From DATJSJ01 sp035504175 (GTDB lineage Bacteria; Pseudomonadota; Alphaproteobacteria; Acetobacterales; Acetobacteraceae), in contig DATJSJ010000272.1 of the NCBI GenBank assembly GCA_035504175.1, forward strand, positions 1-32,869: a stretch of DNA of 32,869 bases, read 5' to 3'. The notes below the pieces were generated by a model, which worked only from the letters and a program-made list of their open reading frames with translations, was not told the origin of the DNA and ran no database searches. The position numbers were made by a program, and so were the translations under genes. How positions within the stretch are numbered: the first letter of the stretch is position 1; each line of letters begins with the position of its first letter. This document shows positions 1-7,497 of this stretch, in pieces.

Positions 1-1040
1 GGGTGGACGGGCCGGAGGGTCGCACCGGGGCTGCCGCGGACCTGGCGGCGCGCTACGGGCTGCCGGTGCTGCTGGTGCTGGACGTGGCGGGCCAGGCGCA
101 GTCGGCGGCGGCGGTTGCGGTCGGGTTCGCCACGCACCGGACCGGGGTGCAGGTCGCGGGGGTGGTGCTGAACCGGGTGGGGAGCGAGCGGCACCGCGCG
201 CAGGCCACGGGCGCGATCGCGGCGGCGGGGCTGCCGGTGCTGGGCAGCCTGTCGCGCGATGCGGGCGTGGCGGTGCCGGAGCGGCATCTCGGCCTGGTGC
301 AGGCGCGGGAATTGCCCGAGTTGGCGGCGCTGATCGCGCGGCTGGGCGAATGGGTGGCGCGGCACGTCGATCTGGACGCGGTGGTCGCACTGGCCACGCC
401 GCCGCGGGTCGAGGCGGCAGCCGGGACGGATACGGGCGCGCTGCCGCCGCCGGGCCGGGCGGTGGCGCTGGCGCAGGACGCGGCGTTCAGCTTCGTCTAC
501 CCGCATATGCTGGCGGGCTGGCGCGCGGCCGGGGCCGCGGTGTTGCCGTTCTCGCCGCTGGCCGACGAGGCGCCGCCGGAGGAGGCCGATTGCTGCTGGC
601 TGCCGGGCGGGTATCCGGAGCTGCACGCGGCGCGGCTGGCGGCGGCGGAGCGATTTCGCGCCGGGCTGGCCCGCTTCGCCGCGTCTCGCCCGGTGCATGG
701 CGAGTGCGGTGGGTTCATGGTGCTGGGCGCGCGGCTGCAGGATGAAGGTGGCACCTGGCACGAGATGGCCGGGTTGCTGCCGCACGCGACCAGTTTCGCG
801 GCGCGGCGGATGACGCTCGGCTATCGCGCGGGCACGACGCTGGCGGACTCGCCGCTCGGCCCGGCCGGCACGCGGCTGCGCGGGCACGAGTTCCACTACG
901 CGACGCTGACCGAACCTGGCGATGCGGAGCCGCTGCTGAAGCTGGCGGATGCCGCCGGGCGGCCGCTGGGCGCCGCGGGCAGCCGGCGCGGGCGCGTCAG
1001 CGGCACGTTTTTTCATGCCATCGCGGGAGAGGCAGCATGA
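1..1040 (+). CDS. cobB: Cobyrinate / hydrogenobyrinate a,c-diamide synthase, 3' part (5' end outside window)
   Basis: Glutamine-dependent amidation of the a and c side chains of (hydrogeno)cobyrinic acid in cobalamin synthesis; cytoplasmic. The frame is open to the window edge, so the first codons (VDGPEGRTG) are the interior of the protein. They match the region after the N-terminal ATP-binding part (family pattern GLFDG..G.TADLA). About 345 residues are visible against roughly 430-450 for the family, so some 90-100 N-terminal residues lie upstream. The C-terminal class I glutamine amidotransferase domain is complete. It has GGYPELHA, the nucleophile Cys in HGECGGFMVLG (codon 705-707) and the late His in RGHEFHY. 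The stop overlaps the cobT start (ATGA, 1037-1040), indicating translational coupling. cobB and CobB/CbiA naming is interchangeable here; the corrin metal state cannot be read from the sequence. Confidence 0.93.
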   Translation, partial: VDGPEGRTGAAADLAARYGLPVLLVLDVAGQAQSAAAVAVGFATHRTGVQVAGVVLNRVGSERHRAQATGAIAAAGLPVLGSLSRDAGVAVPERHLGLVQARELPELAALIARLGEWVARHVDLDAVVALATPPRVEAAAGTDTGALPPPGRAVALAQDAAFSFVYPHMLAGWRAAGAAVLPFSPLADEAPPEEADCCWLPGGYPELHAARLAAAERFRAGLARFAASRPVHGECGGFMVLGARLQDEGGTWHEMAGLLPHATSFAARRMTLGYRAGTTLADSPLGPAGTRLRGHEFHYATLTEPGDAEPLLKLADAAGRPLGAAGSRRGRVSGTFFHAIAGEAA

Positions 1041-2053
1041 CGGCTCCGGATACGCTGACGGCGCTGCGGCGCATATTGGAGGCGCTGCCGGCGGGGGATC
1101 GCGCGGCCGAGGCGGCGGCGCGGGCGCGGCAGGGGACGCTGACGAAGCCGCCGGGGAGCCTCGGCCGGCTGGAGGAGATGGCCTGCTTCCTCGCCCGCTG
1201 GCAGGGCCGGGCGGTGCCGGCGCTGGATGCGGTCGCGGTGCTCGTTTTCGCCGGCAATCACGGCGTGGTGGTGCAGGGCGTCTCGGCCTATCCGGCGGCG
1301 GTGACGGCGCAGATGGTGGCGAATTTCGCCGCCGGCGGGGCGGCGATCTGCCAGCTCTCGCGCGCCGCCGGGGCGAGCCTGCACGTGGTGCCACTGGCGC
1401 TCGACCGGCCGACCGGCGACATCACCGAGGCGCCGGCGATGGACGCGGACGCATTCCTGGCCGCCGTGCGCGCCGGGTGGGATGCGGTGCCGGAGCGCTG
1501 CGACCTGCTGTGTCTCGGCGAGATGGGGATCGGCAACACCACGATCGCTGCGGCCCTCGCGGCGGCGCTGTTCGGCGGCGGCGGCGAGCGCTGGGCCGGG
1601 CGCGGCACCGGGCTTGACGAGACGGGGCTCGCGCGCAAGCGGGCGGCGGTGGATGCGGCGCTGGCGCGGCATCACGCGGCGCTCGGCGATCCGCTGGAGG
1701 TCGCGGCGGCGCTGGGCGGGCGGGAGCTGGCGGCGATCCTGGGGGCGACGCTCGCGGCGCGGCTGCGGCAAATCCCGGTGCTGCTGGACGGCTTCGTCTG
1801 CACCGCGGCGGTGGCGCCGCTGGGCGTGCTGGCGGCGGACGGGCTGGATCACGCGCTGCTCGGCCACGTCTCCGCCGAAGCCGGGCACCGGGCGCTGGCC
1901 GAGGCGCTGCGGCTCGAGCCGCTGCTCGATCTCGGCATGCGGCTCGGCGAAGGTTCGGGCGCGGCGGCGGCGGTGCCGGTCATGCGCGCGGCGGTCGCGT
2001 GTCATGCCGGCATGGCGACCTTTGCCGAGGCCGGCGTGTGCGACCGTGACTGA
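1037..2053 (+). CDS. cobT: Nicotinate-nucleotide-dimethylbenzimidazole phosphoribosyltransferase
   Basis: Transfers phosphoribose from nicotinate mononucleotide to 5,6-dimethylbenzimidazole, giving alpha-ribazole phosphate for the lower ligand of cobalamin. The 338 residues match the usual family length. Family landmarks run in order: TKPPGSLGRLEE near the N terminus, FAGNHGVVVQGVSAYP (around residues 72-87), EMGIGNTT, GTGLDETGLARK, GHVSAEAGHRALAEAL, and the C-terminal DLGMRLGEGSGAA. The Glu in LGEGSGA (E305) corresponds to the catalytic glutamate described for the Salmonella enzyme. The start ATG overlaps the cobB stop by four bases, and cobS starts 18 bases after the stop, so the three genes form one operon. 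The gene name here is the Salmonella-type CobT (CobU in Pseudomonas denitrificans naming), not the cobaltochelatase subunit. Confidence 0.96.
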   Translation: MTAPDTLTALRRILEALPAGDRAAEAAARARQGTLTKPPGSLGRLEEMACFLARWQGRAVPALDAVAVLVFAGNHGVVVQGVSAYPAAVTAQMVANFAAGGAAICQLSRAAGASLHVVPLALDRPTGDITEAPAMDADAFLAAVRAGWDAVPERCDLLCLGEMGIGNTTIAAALAAALFGGGGERWAGRGTGLDETGLARKRAAVDAALARHHAALGDPLEVAAALGGRELAAILGATLAARLRQIPVLLDGFVCTAAVAPLGVLAADGLDHALLGHVSAEAGHRALAEALRLEPLLDLGMRLGEGSGAAAAVPVMRAAVACHAGMATFAEAGVCDRD

Positions 2054-2071
2054 TCGCGCTCGGGCGCGTTG

Positions 2072-2890
2072 ATGCCGGAGGCCCCGCCGCCGGTCGGCCC
2101 GGCGCCGGGCGCGGCGCCGGCGGCCGGGCTGCGCGGCTGGGCGTTGGCGCGGCTGGCGGAGTTCGCGATCGCGGGACGCCTGCTGACCCGGTTGCCGCTC
2201 GGGTTCCTGGCGCACGGGCGGGGGGCGCCGGCTGCGGCAGTCTGGGCCTGGCCGCTGCTCGGGCTGGTGGTGGGCGCGCTCGGCGGCGCGGTGCAGGCGG
2301 TCGCGCGCGTCGCCGGACTGCCGCCGCTGGTGGCAGCACTCTGGGGCCTCGCGGCGATGCTGCTCGCGACCGGGGCGCTGCACGAGGACGCGCTGGCCGA
2401 TCTCGCGGACGGGTTCGGCGGTGGGCGGACGCGCGAGCGCAAGCTCGCGATCATGCGCGACAGCCGGATCGGCAGTTTCGGCGCCGCGGCGTTGATCGTT
2501 TCGTTGCTGCTGCGCGCCGGCGAGGCGGCGGCGCTTCGACCGGGCTTCGCCATCCCCGCGCTGGCGGCGGCGGGCGCGCTGAGCCGGACGGCGATGCTCG
2601 GGCCGGTGCTGCTGCCGCCGGCGCGGGCGGACGGGCTCGGGGCGAGCCAGGGTCGGCCGGGGCAGGTCGGCATCGCGGTTGCGGTGGGGATCGCCGCGCT
2701 GGCGGCGTTCGGACTGCTGCCCGCGGGGATGGCGGCGCTGGGGCTGATTGCGGCGGCGGCGGGCGGAGCGGCGGTGGCGGGGCTGGCCTGGCGGCAGATC
2801 GGCGGCCAGACCGGCGATGTGTGCGGCGCGGCGCAGCAAGTGGCGGAGGCGCTGGTGCTCGGGGTGATCGCGGCGCTGGCGGCGCGCTGA
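2072..2890 (+). CDS. cobS: Adenosylcobinamide-GDP ribazoletransferase (cobalamin synthase)
   Basis: Integral membrane enzyme that joins adenosylcobinamide-GDP to alpha-ribazole (phosphate), the last assembly step of adenosylcobalamin. The diagnostic stretch ALHEDALADLADGFGGG (about residues 102-118) is followed by RTRERKLAIMRDSRIGSFG, which carries the conserved Asp/His and DS.IG pattern of the CobS/CobV family. The remainder is a series of Ala/Leu/Val-rich membrane helices, as expected. At about 272 residues it is typical in length. ATG 2072 is chosen; a TTG lies immediately before it in frame. An Ala/Pro-rich N-terminal segment of about 20 residues precedes the usual first conserved helix. 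Third gene of the cobB-cobT-cobS run. No cobalamin riboswitch is visible inside the window; any would lie upstream of cobB. Confidence 0.93.
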   Translation: MPEAPPPVGPAPGAAPAAGLRGWALARLAEFAIAGRLLTRLPLGFLAHGRGAPAAAVWAWPLLGLVVGALGGAVQAVARVAGLPPLVAALWGLAAMLLATGALHEDALADLADGFGGGRTRERKLAIMRDSRIGSFGAAALIVSLLLRAGEAAALRPGFAIPALAAAGALSRTAMLGPVLLPPARADGLGASQGRPGQVGIAVAVGIAALAAFGLLPAGMAALGLIAAAAGGAAVAGLAWRQIGGQTGDVCGAAQQVAEALVLGVIAALAAR

Positions 2891-3164
2891 GATTGCTCGG
2901 ATCGAGAGCGAACGTCTCGCGCCACCTGCTGCTTGTGCTGCGCCCTCCCGGACAGCCTCCGCGCCGGCCGAAACTGGGGGTCAGGATTCTCTTGGGTGTG
3001 GTCGAGGTGATGGCGTCGTGCGGTTCCCGCGACGACGTCGCGCGGTCGCGAAATCTCCGCGTTTCGTGACTTAGGAGCAACTTAACGACTATCGATGAAA
3101 ACTCCGACACTCGACCGAGCACCGCTCGTTCGCTCGCACCCGGTTCGTCGATGTGGGGCTTTCA
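2891..3164. other. Non-coding gap between cobS and the GGDEF-EAL gene
   Basis: About 274 bases with no convincing gene and clearly lower GC than cobBTS. It contains a stem-loop at 3045-3070: GTCGCGAAA pairs with TTTCGTGAC around an 8-base loop, with one G-T wobble. This could end the cob operon, but no T-run follows. A 27-codon open frame beginning ATG 3095 ends at 3178, just inside the next gene. Its nearest purine-rich stretch (AGGAG, 3073-3077) is too far away to be a good ribosome site, so I do not call it as a gene. Confidence 0.5.
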
Positions 3165-5165
3165 ATGGCATTGCGTAGGCTATCGATCCGGGGCGTGCTG
3201 ATCGCGTTGGGCGGCGTGAGCATCTGCGTATCCGGCGCCCTCGCCGGTCTGGGCCTGTGGGCCGCCAGCTTGCAACTTCACGCGCATGAGCGCGTCGCGA
3301 TCATCGAAAGGGCGGTACAGAACCACCGTATCGCAGACGCCCTGTTCGATGACGTGCGGGCCGATGTCAACCGCGGACTGCTGGCCGCGGTCGGCCTCAA
3401 CAAGGTCGACTCGCGCCCACAGCTCCTCGAAGACCTGGCAGAACTGCGGACGAACATCGGCAAGAACCTCGCGGCGCCGCTTCCGGAGAACCTGCACCGA
3501 ACATATTCCACCTTGAATGAGCGGGTGAGGGGTTTCGCCGCGGGCGCCAAGCACGTTCTCGAGCTGGCCGGTCTCGATCCGACGTTCGCAGCCCACAAGT
3601 TTGAAGCCTTCAACACAAAATTCGCCGATGCCGATGCGCTCATGGATGGCGCGCGTGATGAGCTGAGCGACGATGCATCGAGACTGCGTGCCAAAGCTGC
3701 GATCGTCTTTGTCGAGGTCCGCTGGATGATCATCGGCTCGCTGATGATCGGCGCTGCGATGCTGGTCCTGATCACGGGCGTCGCCGTCAGGCTGAGCGAG
3801 GCCATCACTGCAGCGCTCGCCTCTTCCCGCGAGGAGGCTCAGCATCTGGCCTTGCACGACCCGCTGACCGGGCTTCCCAACCGGGTGCTGCTTGCCGAGC
3901 GGCTGCGGGTGTCGCTTGCCGAGGTCAGGCGGAACAAAACGGCGCTGGCGATCCTGTGCCTCGATCTCGATCGGTTCAAACAGGTGAACGACACGCTGGG
4001 CCATCCGGTCGGCGACGAATTGCTGCGCGCCGTGGGTGGCCGCATCCGCCGCTGCGTGCGGGAGACCGATACGATCGCCCGGCTTGGCGGGGACGAGTTC
4101 GCCATCGTGCAGACGGCAATCGCGCGGGCCGAGGATGCCGGCGACCTGGCGCAGCGCATCATCGATCTCCTGTCGGAGCCGTACGAGATCGGTGAGCACC
4201 AAGTCGTGATCGGTGCCAGCATCGGCCTGGCTCTGGCCCCGGCCGACTCGATGGATCCGCTTGAGCTGCTGAAAATGGCGGATACGGCGCTTTATCGCGC
4301 CAAGGTCGATGGCCGCGGGATTTTCCGGTCGTTCAAGGCGGATATGGACGCGAGGCTTCAGGCGCGTCGCCTGCTCGAGCTGGACTTGCGGCGGGCGCTG
4401 CGTGTCGGCGAGTTCGAGTTGCACTATCAGCCCTTGATGGACCTTGCGTCGAATCGGGTCAGCGGCTTCGAGGCTCTGGTGCGCTGGCGCCATCCCGAGC
4501 GTGGTCTCATCCCGCCCTCCGACTTCATTCCCCTGGCCGAGGAGATCGGGCTGATTGAGCCGCTCGGTCATTGGGTCCTAGTCCAGGCGTGCCAGGACGC
4601 CGCGAAATGGCCTGGTGACGTACGAATTGCCGTCAATGTCGCCGCGGCGCAGTTCAAGGGATCCGGACTCGTGCCCGCGGTCGAGGAGGCCCTCGCCGCG
4701 TCCGGGCTTGCGCCCGAACGCCTCGAACTGGAGATCACGGAGACGGCGCTGCTGGAGCGGACGGAGGCAACCCTGTCGATCCTGAACGAACTCCGCTCCC
4801 GCGGCGTTCGGATCGCGATGGACGATTTCGGCACCGGCTACTCGTCGCTTGGCTACCTGCTCAGCTTTCCGTTCGACAAGATCAAGATCGACGCCTGTTT
4901 CATCCGGAATATCGAGACCCGCGCGGACAGCCGGGCGATCGTTCGGGCCGTCGTCGGCCTCGGCAAGGATCTTGGTATCACGACGGTCGCGGAGGGCGTT
5001 GAAACGACCGAACAGCTCTCCAAGCTGATGAGCAAGGGCTGCCAACAGATCCAGGGCTACCTGCTGAGCCGCCCCGTGCCGGTGCAGGACGTCGGCAAAT
5101 TCTTCGACCCGCCGCCGGCGAGCGAGACGACCTCGCGTGAGCTGCTCGCTGCGGAAGCCGGCTAA
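3165..5165 (+). CDS. Membrane-anchored GGDEF-EAL protein (diguanylate cyclase / c-di-GMP phosphodiesterase)
   Basis: Predicted to make and/or degrade cyclic di-GMP in response to a periplasmic signal. Residues 8-35 form a membrane helix. A helical extracytoplasmic segment follows (about 36-185), then a second helix near 188-210 (WMIIGSLMIGAAMLVLITGV), a short linker, GGDEF and EAL. The GGDEF site is intact at residues 308-312. An RETD motif (299-302) sits exactly five residues before it, the position of the product-inhibition I-site. The EAL domain keeps FEALVRW (E436), AVNVAA, LEITETALLE, DDFGTGYSSL, KIKID, AEGVET and QIQGYLLSRP, so the usual metal-binding and catalytic residues are all present. 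The ATG at 3165 is preferred to an in-frame GTG at 3153 because it gives a cleaner N-terminal anchor. The sensor domain belongs to no family I can name. The gene stands alone and is less GC-rich than the cob genes. Confidence 0.93.
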   Translation: MALRRLSIRGVLIALGGVSICVSGALAGLGLWAASLQLHAHERVAIIERAVQNHRIADALFDDVRADVNRGLLAAVGLNKVDSRPQLLEDLAELRTNIGKNLAAPLPENLHRTYSTLNERVRGFAAGAKHVLELAGLDPTFAAHKFEAFNTKFADADALMDGARDELSDDASRLRAKAAIVFVEVRWMIIGSLMIGAAMLVLITGVAVRLSEAITAALASSREEAQHLALHDPLTGLPNRVLLAERLRVSLAEVRRNKTALAILCLDLDRFKQVNDTLGHPVGDELLRAVGGRIRRCVRETDTIARLGGDEFAIVQTAIARAEDAGDLAQRIIDLLSEPYEIGEHQVVIGASIGLALAPADSMDPLELLKMADTALYRAKVDGRGIFRSFKADMDARLQARRLLELDLRRALRVGEFELHYQPLMDLASNRVSGFEALVRWRHPERGLIPPSDFIPLAEEIGLIEPLGHWVLVQACQDAAKWPGDVRIAVNVAAAQFKGSGLVPAVEEALAASGLAPERLELEITETALLERTEATLSILNELRSRGVRIAMDDFGTGYSSLGYLLSFPFDKIKIDACFIRNIETRADSRAIVRAVVGLGKDLGITTVAEGVETTEQLSKLMSKGCQQIQGYLLSRPVPVQDVGKFFDPPPASETTSRELLAAEAG

Positions 5166-5499
5166 CAGGTTCCTCGGGAATACTGCGAGCGCGTCCAAGG
5201 ATGGGTTCAAAGCAACGGACATCTCCTTCGCCTTCGGCTTCTGAGCTGGCATCCGCGCGGGCGAAAGCCGACATCGTGTGATCGCTCAAAGCTGAACTCT
5301 GCGCGACCCGAATGCGAATGCTTGCCGAGGATCGGACGCGGCAACCGAATCTGGTGCCCGATGTGATCAGGGGTAGCGACGTGATCCGTACCGCCTGACG
5401 CATACCGGGCGTGATCCTGGTACCGGCGAACGGGAGTTAACCCGGAAGTAGCCTCACTGCGTCAGGATTGTGGGCGTTGGATTGCGCACGGAGGCTGCC
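5166..5499. other. Non-coding gap after the GGDEF-EAL gene
   Basis: About 330 bases without a supported gene. The only pattern seen is a loose direct repeat: CGTGATCCGTACCG at 5380-5393 and CGTGATCCTGGTACCG at 5410-5425, differing by a two-base insertion. No terminator with a T-run and no clear promoter was found. Confidence 0.4.
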
Positions 5500-5733
5500 A
5501 TGCGCCTCGACCGTTTCTTCACGCCGGAAGCGCTGGCACTCAGCGTCTCGACCTGGTCGCGGCCCGAAATCGAAGCGGCGATCGACACTCTGATCGCGCT
5601 GCTTGACACGGCCGATGGGATCGCGATCGAGGCGAGTGCGGAAGCCGGGCTGGCACCATCGACCGTCGGCGACGGAGTCTTCGCGTCCGACCGTACAGGC
5701 CGCCAGGATGCACCGGGCGAGGCCGAGGACTGA
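5500..5733 (+). CDS. Small hypothetical protein, 77 residues
   Basis: Begins MRLDRFFTPEALALSVSTW and continues with RPEIEAAIDTLIALLDTADG. This resembles short acidic proteins of unknown function found in alphaproteobacteria, which carry an 'EIE..ID.LI.LLD..DGD' helix; the resemblance is from memory and weak. The last 30 residues are polar and look unstructured. The start is well supported: GGAGG at 5490-5494 lies five bases before ATG 5500, whereas the upstream in-frame GTG at 5470 has no such site. No partner gene is adjacent. Function unknown. Confidence 0.6.
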   Translation: MRLDRFFTPEALALSVSTWSRPEIEAAIDTLIALLDTADGIAIEASAEAGLAPSTVGDGVFASDRTGRQDAPGEAED

Positions 5734-6095
5734 GCGGGCGCTCGCTTCCGCAACTGTTGCCGTTTTTGGCCTTCCCCGGTTCGAGAATGGCCCAGGATCT
5801 GTCGAGATCAGACATCGCCGGTGCCGGGCGGGCTTGAGGCAGCGCGACCGTTTGCCGCACCCGCATCGCCAGGAGACCAGAAGCGAACTGGCCGCGGATG
5901 TCACCCGCACCACAAGACACCGCATCGAGCGAGATGATTTCATCCCGCCCGATCATTCCCATGTTGCGTTTATTGGCAGGCATCTGCGAATGCCAAACCG
6001 GAGGTTCGGCCGGCTTCAGGTTGCGCGCCGGGCCGTGTAGCGGCAGCGTGCACAGAGCACCGAACGATTGCCCCTCTGGAAATGTGTGCTGCCCT
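5734..6095. other. Gene-free stretch of about 360 bases
   Basis: No frame on either strand reads like a protein throughout. The minus-strand frame beginning near 5983 opens with MPANKRNMGMIGRDEIISLD, which looks briefly protein-like, but it soon turns into Arg/Pro/Ser-rich sequence that runs antisense through the small gene at 5500. A decayed gene is possible. No RNA gene, repeat or terminator was recognised. Confidence 0.4.
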
Positions 6096-6503
6096 TCAGG
6101 CTGATCGGCGGCGCGGCCGGGACGCGTTCAGCCTCACCGCCGCACGAATGAGCGACTTGAATGCTTCTTCGTCGATCGTCTCGCCTTCGTGCCAGTCGAT
6201 GGCGCGCCGGGTGCCGCCGTCCAGACTGGCGTTGAAGAGACGGGACGGGTCGTCAAGGGCCGCACCCTTGGCAAACGTCACCTTCACGACGTTCTTGTAG
6301 GTCTCGCCGGTGCAGATCATGCCGTCGTGGTACCACACCGGAACCCCTCGCCATTTCCACTCCTCGACCATTTCGGGATCGGCTTGCTTGATCAAGGCGC
6401 GAAGTCGGGAGAGCGTCGTTCCCCGCCAGTCGCCCAGCTCCTTGATTCGCTCGTCAATCAGCTCGGATGGAGATTTTGCCTTCATGGATCCGCTCGTGGT
6501 CAT
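6096..6503 (-). CDS. DUF1801 domain protein (YdhG-like fold)
   Basis: About 135 residues. The centre reads ADPEMVEEWKWRGVPVWYHD, then GMICTGETYKNVVKVTFAKG, LDDPSRLFNASLDGGTRRAI and EEAFKSLIRAAV. This is the DUF1801 pattern: a small alpha/beta domain with conserved W, G and K positions and no established biochemical activity. It is third in a minus-strand set after the ArsR-type regulator (7028) and the SRPBCC protein (6621), with 117 bases between its start and the SRPBCC stop. DUF1801 and SRPBCC/AHSA1 genes are often neighbours under ArsR-type regulators. The start is uncertain: ATG at 6503 (MTTSGSMK) or ATG at 6485 (MKAKSPSE). Neither has a strong ribosome site, and longer frames upstream are Arg/Ala-rich and unlikely. 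Confidence 0.82.
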   Translation of the reverse strand: MTTSGSMKAKSPSELIDERIKELGDWRGTTLSRLRALIKQADPEMVEEWKWRGVPVWYHDGMICTGETYKNVVKVTFAKGAALDDPSRLFNASLDGGTRRAIDWHEGETIDEEAFKSLIRAAVRLNASRPRRRSA

Positions 6504-6620
6504 GATGGCGCGCGCGGCGCCGCGTGTTTGCCGGACCAAGCGGGCTTCGGAAGCGTGCTCCGCCGATCGGCGATGCCGAGCCATCGACGCCGCATGCGCG
6601 TTGACATGGTCCGGCGGATT

Positions 6621-7031
6621 TCACTCCGTCCCGGACAAGAGCCGCTCCAGGGCCGCAAGGAACCGTGACCATCCGCTCCGGGCGCCCTGGTACGCCTGTT
6701 GCTGATCCGGCCGGAAGCCCGACTGCTCCATGCGCAAATGGGTTCCCGTGTCGGACGGCGTGAGCGTCCAGGTCACGACACTCTCGAGACCGTAGGCCTC
6801 CCACGTGTAGGACAGCGTCCTGCTCGGCTCGACTTCCAGCACCTGGCAGCCGACCGACCCCCAGTCCGCGCGAAAGTCGAACCGGTGACCCACGACAGGC
6901 TTGAAGTCGTTCTTCATCAGCCACGCCTCGATCAGGTGGGGTTGCGTGAGCGCGCGCCAGATCTTTTCCGGTGGATGCGGTATCTCCCGTTCGATGATCA
7001 CGGAGAGCGTCCCGGCCGAGTTTTCGTTCAC
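6621..7031 (-). CDS. SRPBCC / AHSA1-family protein
   Basis: 136-residue START-like fold protein of the activator-of-Hsp90-ATPase-1-like (AHSA1) family, a likely hydrophobic-ligand pocket of unknown substrate. Hallmarks are IEREIPHPPEKIWRALTQPH near the N terminus, IEAWLMKNDFKPVVGHRFDF, then VLEVEPSRTLSYTWE and the closing helix GWSRFLAALERLL. The start is GTG 7031. Its bases overlap the ArsR stop as GTGA (7028-7031), so translation is coupled to the regulator. The ArsR-SRPBCC pairing is very common in bacteria and suggests a small self-regulated unit. The ligand or stress it answers to cannot be read from the sequence. Confidence 0.9.
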   Translation of the reverse strand: MNENSAGTLSVIIEREIPHPPEKIWRALTQPHLIEAWLMKNDFKPVVGHRFDFRADWGSVGCQVLEVEPSRTLSYTWEAYGLESVVTWTLTPSDTGTHLRMEQSGFRPDQQQAYQGARSGWSRFLAALERLLSGTE

Positions 7032-7351
7032 TGATCCATCCTGTTCAGCAGCTCTTCGAGACCGTCGAACCGGCTCTGCCAGAATCCGGCCATCCGGCTG
7101 GTCCAGTCGATCAACGGGGCCAGGGCGCTGCGCCGCGCGCTGTAGTGCGTTTGACGTCCCTCATGGCGGTCGAGCACCAGCCCGGCCTGCTTCAGAACGC
7201 CGAGATGCTTCGAGACGGCCGGTTGCGAGACCCCGGCCCGGGCCGTCAGGGACCCGACCGTCTGATCGCCCTCACGGCACAGCCGCTCGAAGATGGCCCG
7301 CCGGGTCGGATCGGCGAGCGTTCTGAAGAGCACATCGTGGGCGTTCTGCAT
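7028..7351 (-). CDS. ArsR-family winged-helix transcriptional regulator
   Basis: About 107 residues. The opening FRTLADPTRRAIFERLCREG is the standard ArsR/SmtB start. It is followed by the helix-turn-helix TARAGVSQPAVSKHLGVLKQ and the wing GLVLDRHEGRQTHYSARR. No CxC metal-binding pair is present in the recognition region, so it belongs to the large non-metal ArsR group usually paired with SRPBCC genes. ATG 7351 (MQNAHDV) is chosen; a longer frame from TTG 7387 would begin inside the operator-like dyads. First gene of the ArsR-SRPBCC-DUF1801 operon. The C-terminal ELLNRMDQ overlaps the next gene's GTG. Autorepression through the dyads at 7360-7402 is inferred. Confidence 0.92.
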   Translation of the reverse strand: MQNAHDVLFRTLADPTRRAIFERLCREGDQTVGSLTARAGVSQPAVSKHLGVLKQAGLVLDRHEGRQTHYSARRSALAPLIDWTSRMAGFWQSRFDGLEELLNRMDQ

Positions 7352-7359
7352 TGATACGC

Positions 7360-7413
7360 ATAACCGGCTGGCTATGAATGAAACCAATAACCGGAGAGTT
7401 ATGCGTGGGTCAA
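7360..7413 (-). promoter_or_regulatory. Promoter/operator of the arsR operon: two dyads beginning ATAACCGG
   Basis: Two sites begin with ATAACCGG on the plus strand, 27 bases apart. The first is ATAACCGGCTGGCTAT (7360-7375, imperfect palindrome, 12 of 16 positions symmetrical). The second is ATAACCGGAGAGTTAT (7387-7402, arms ATAAC/GTTAT). On the minus strand TTGACC (7408-7413) is 17 bases from TTATTG (7385-7390), a plausible but weak sigma70-type pair whose spacer and -10 carry the second dyad. Binding by the ArsR product is an inference. Confidence 0.55.
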
Positions 7414-7497
7414 CCCGGACCCCCGCGCACGACGATCGCGGTCACGCGAGCCGTGGGACGACCCGCGGCGCCCGGGCGGCTTGTCCCGAGGCGCCGG

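Noticed and set aside
1013..2839. A 600-codon minus-strand open frame across cobT and cobS
   Set aside because: It is the antisense shadow of strongly conserved cob genes; the product is almost entirely Arg/Pro/Gln/Ala, as expected from high-GC codon bias.
2891..3164. Cobalamin riboswitch near the cob genes
   Set aside because: No B12-box-like sequence recognised; the gap lies downstream of the operon, and the cobB upstream region is outside the window.
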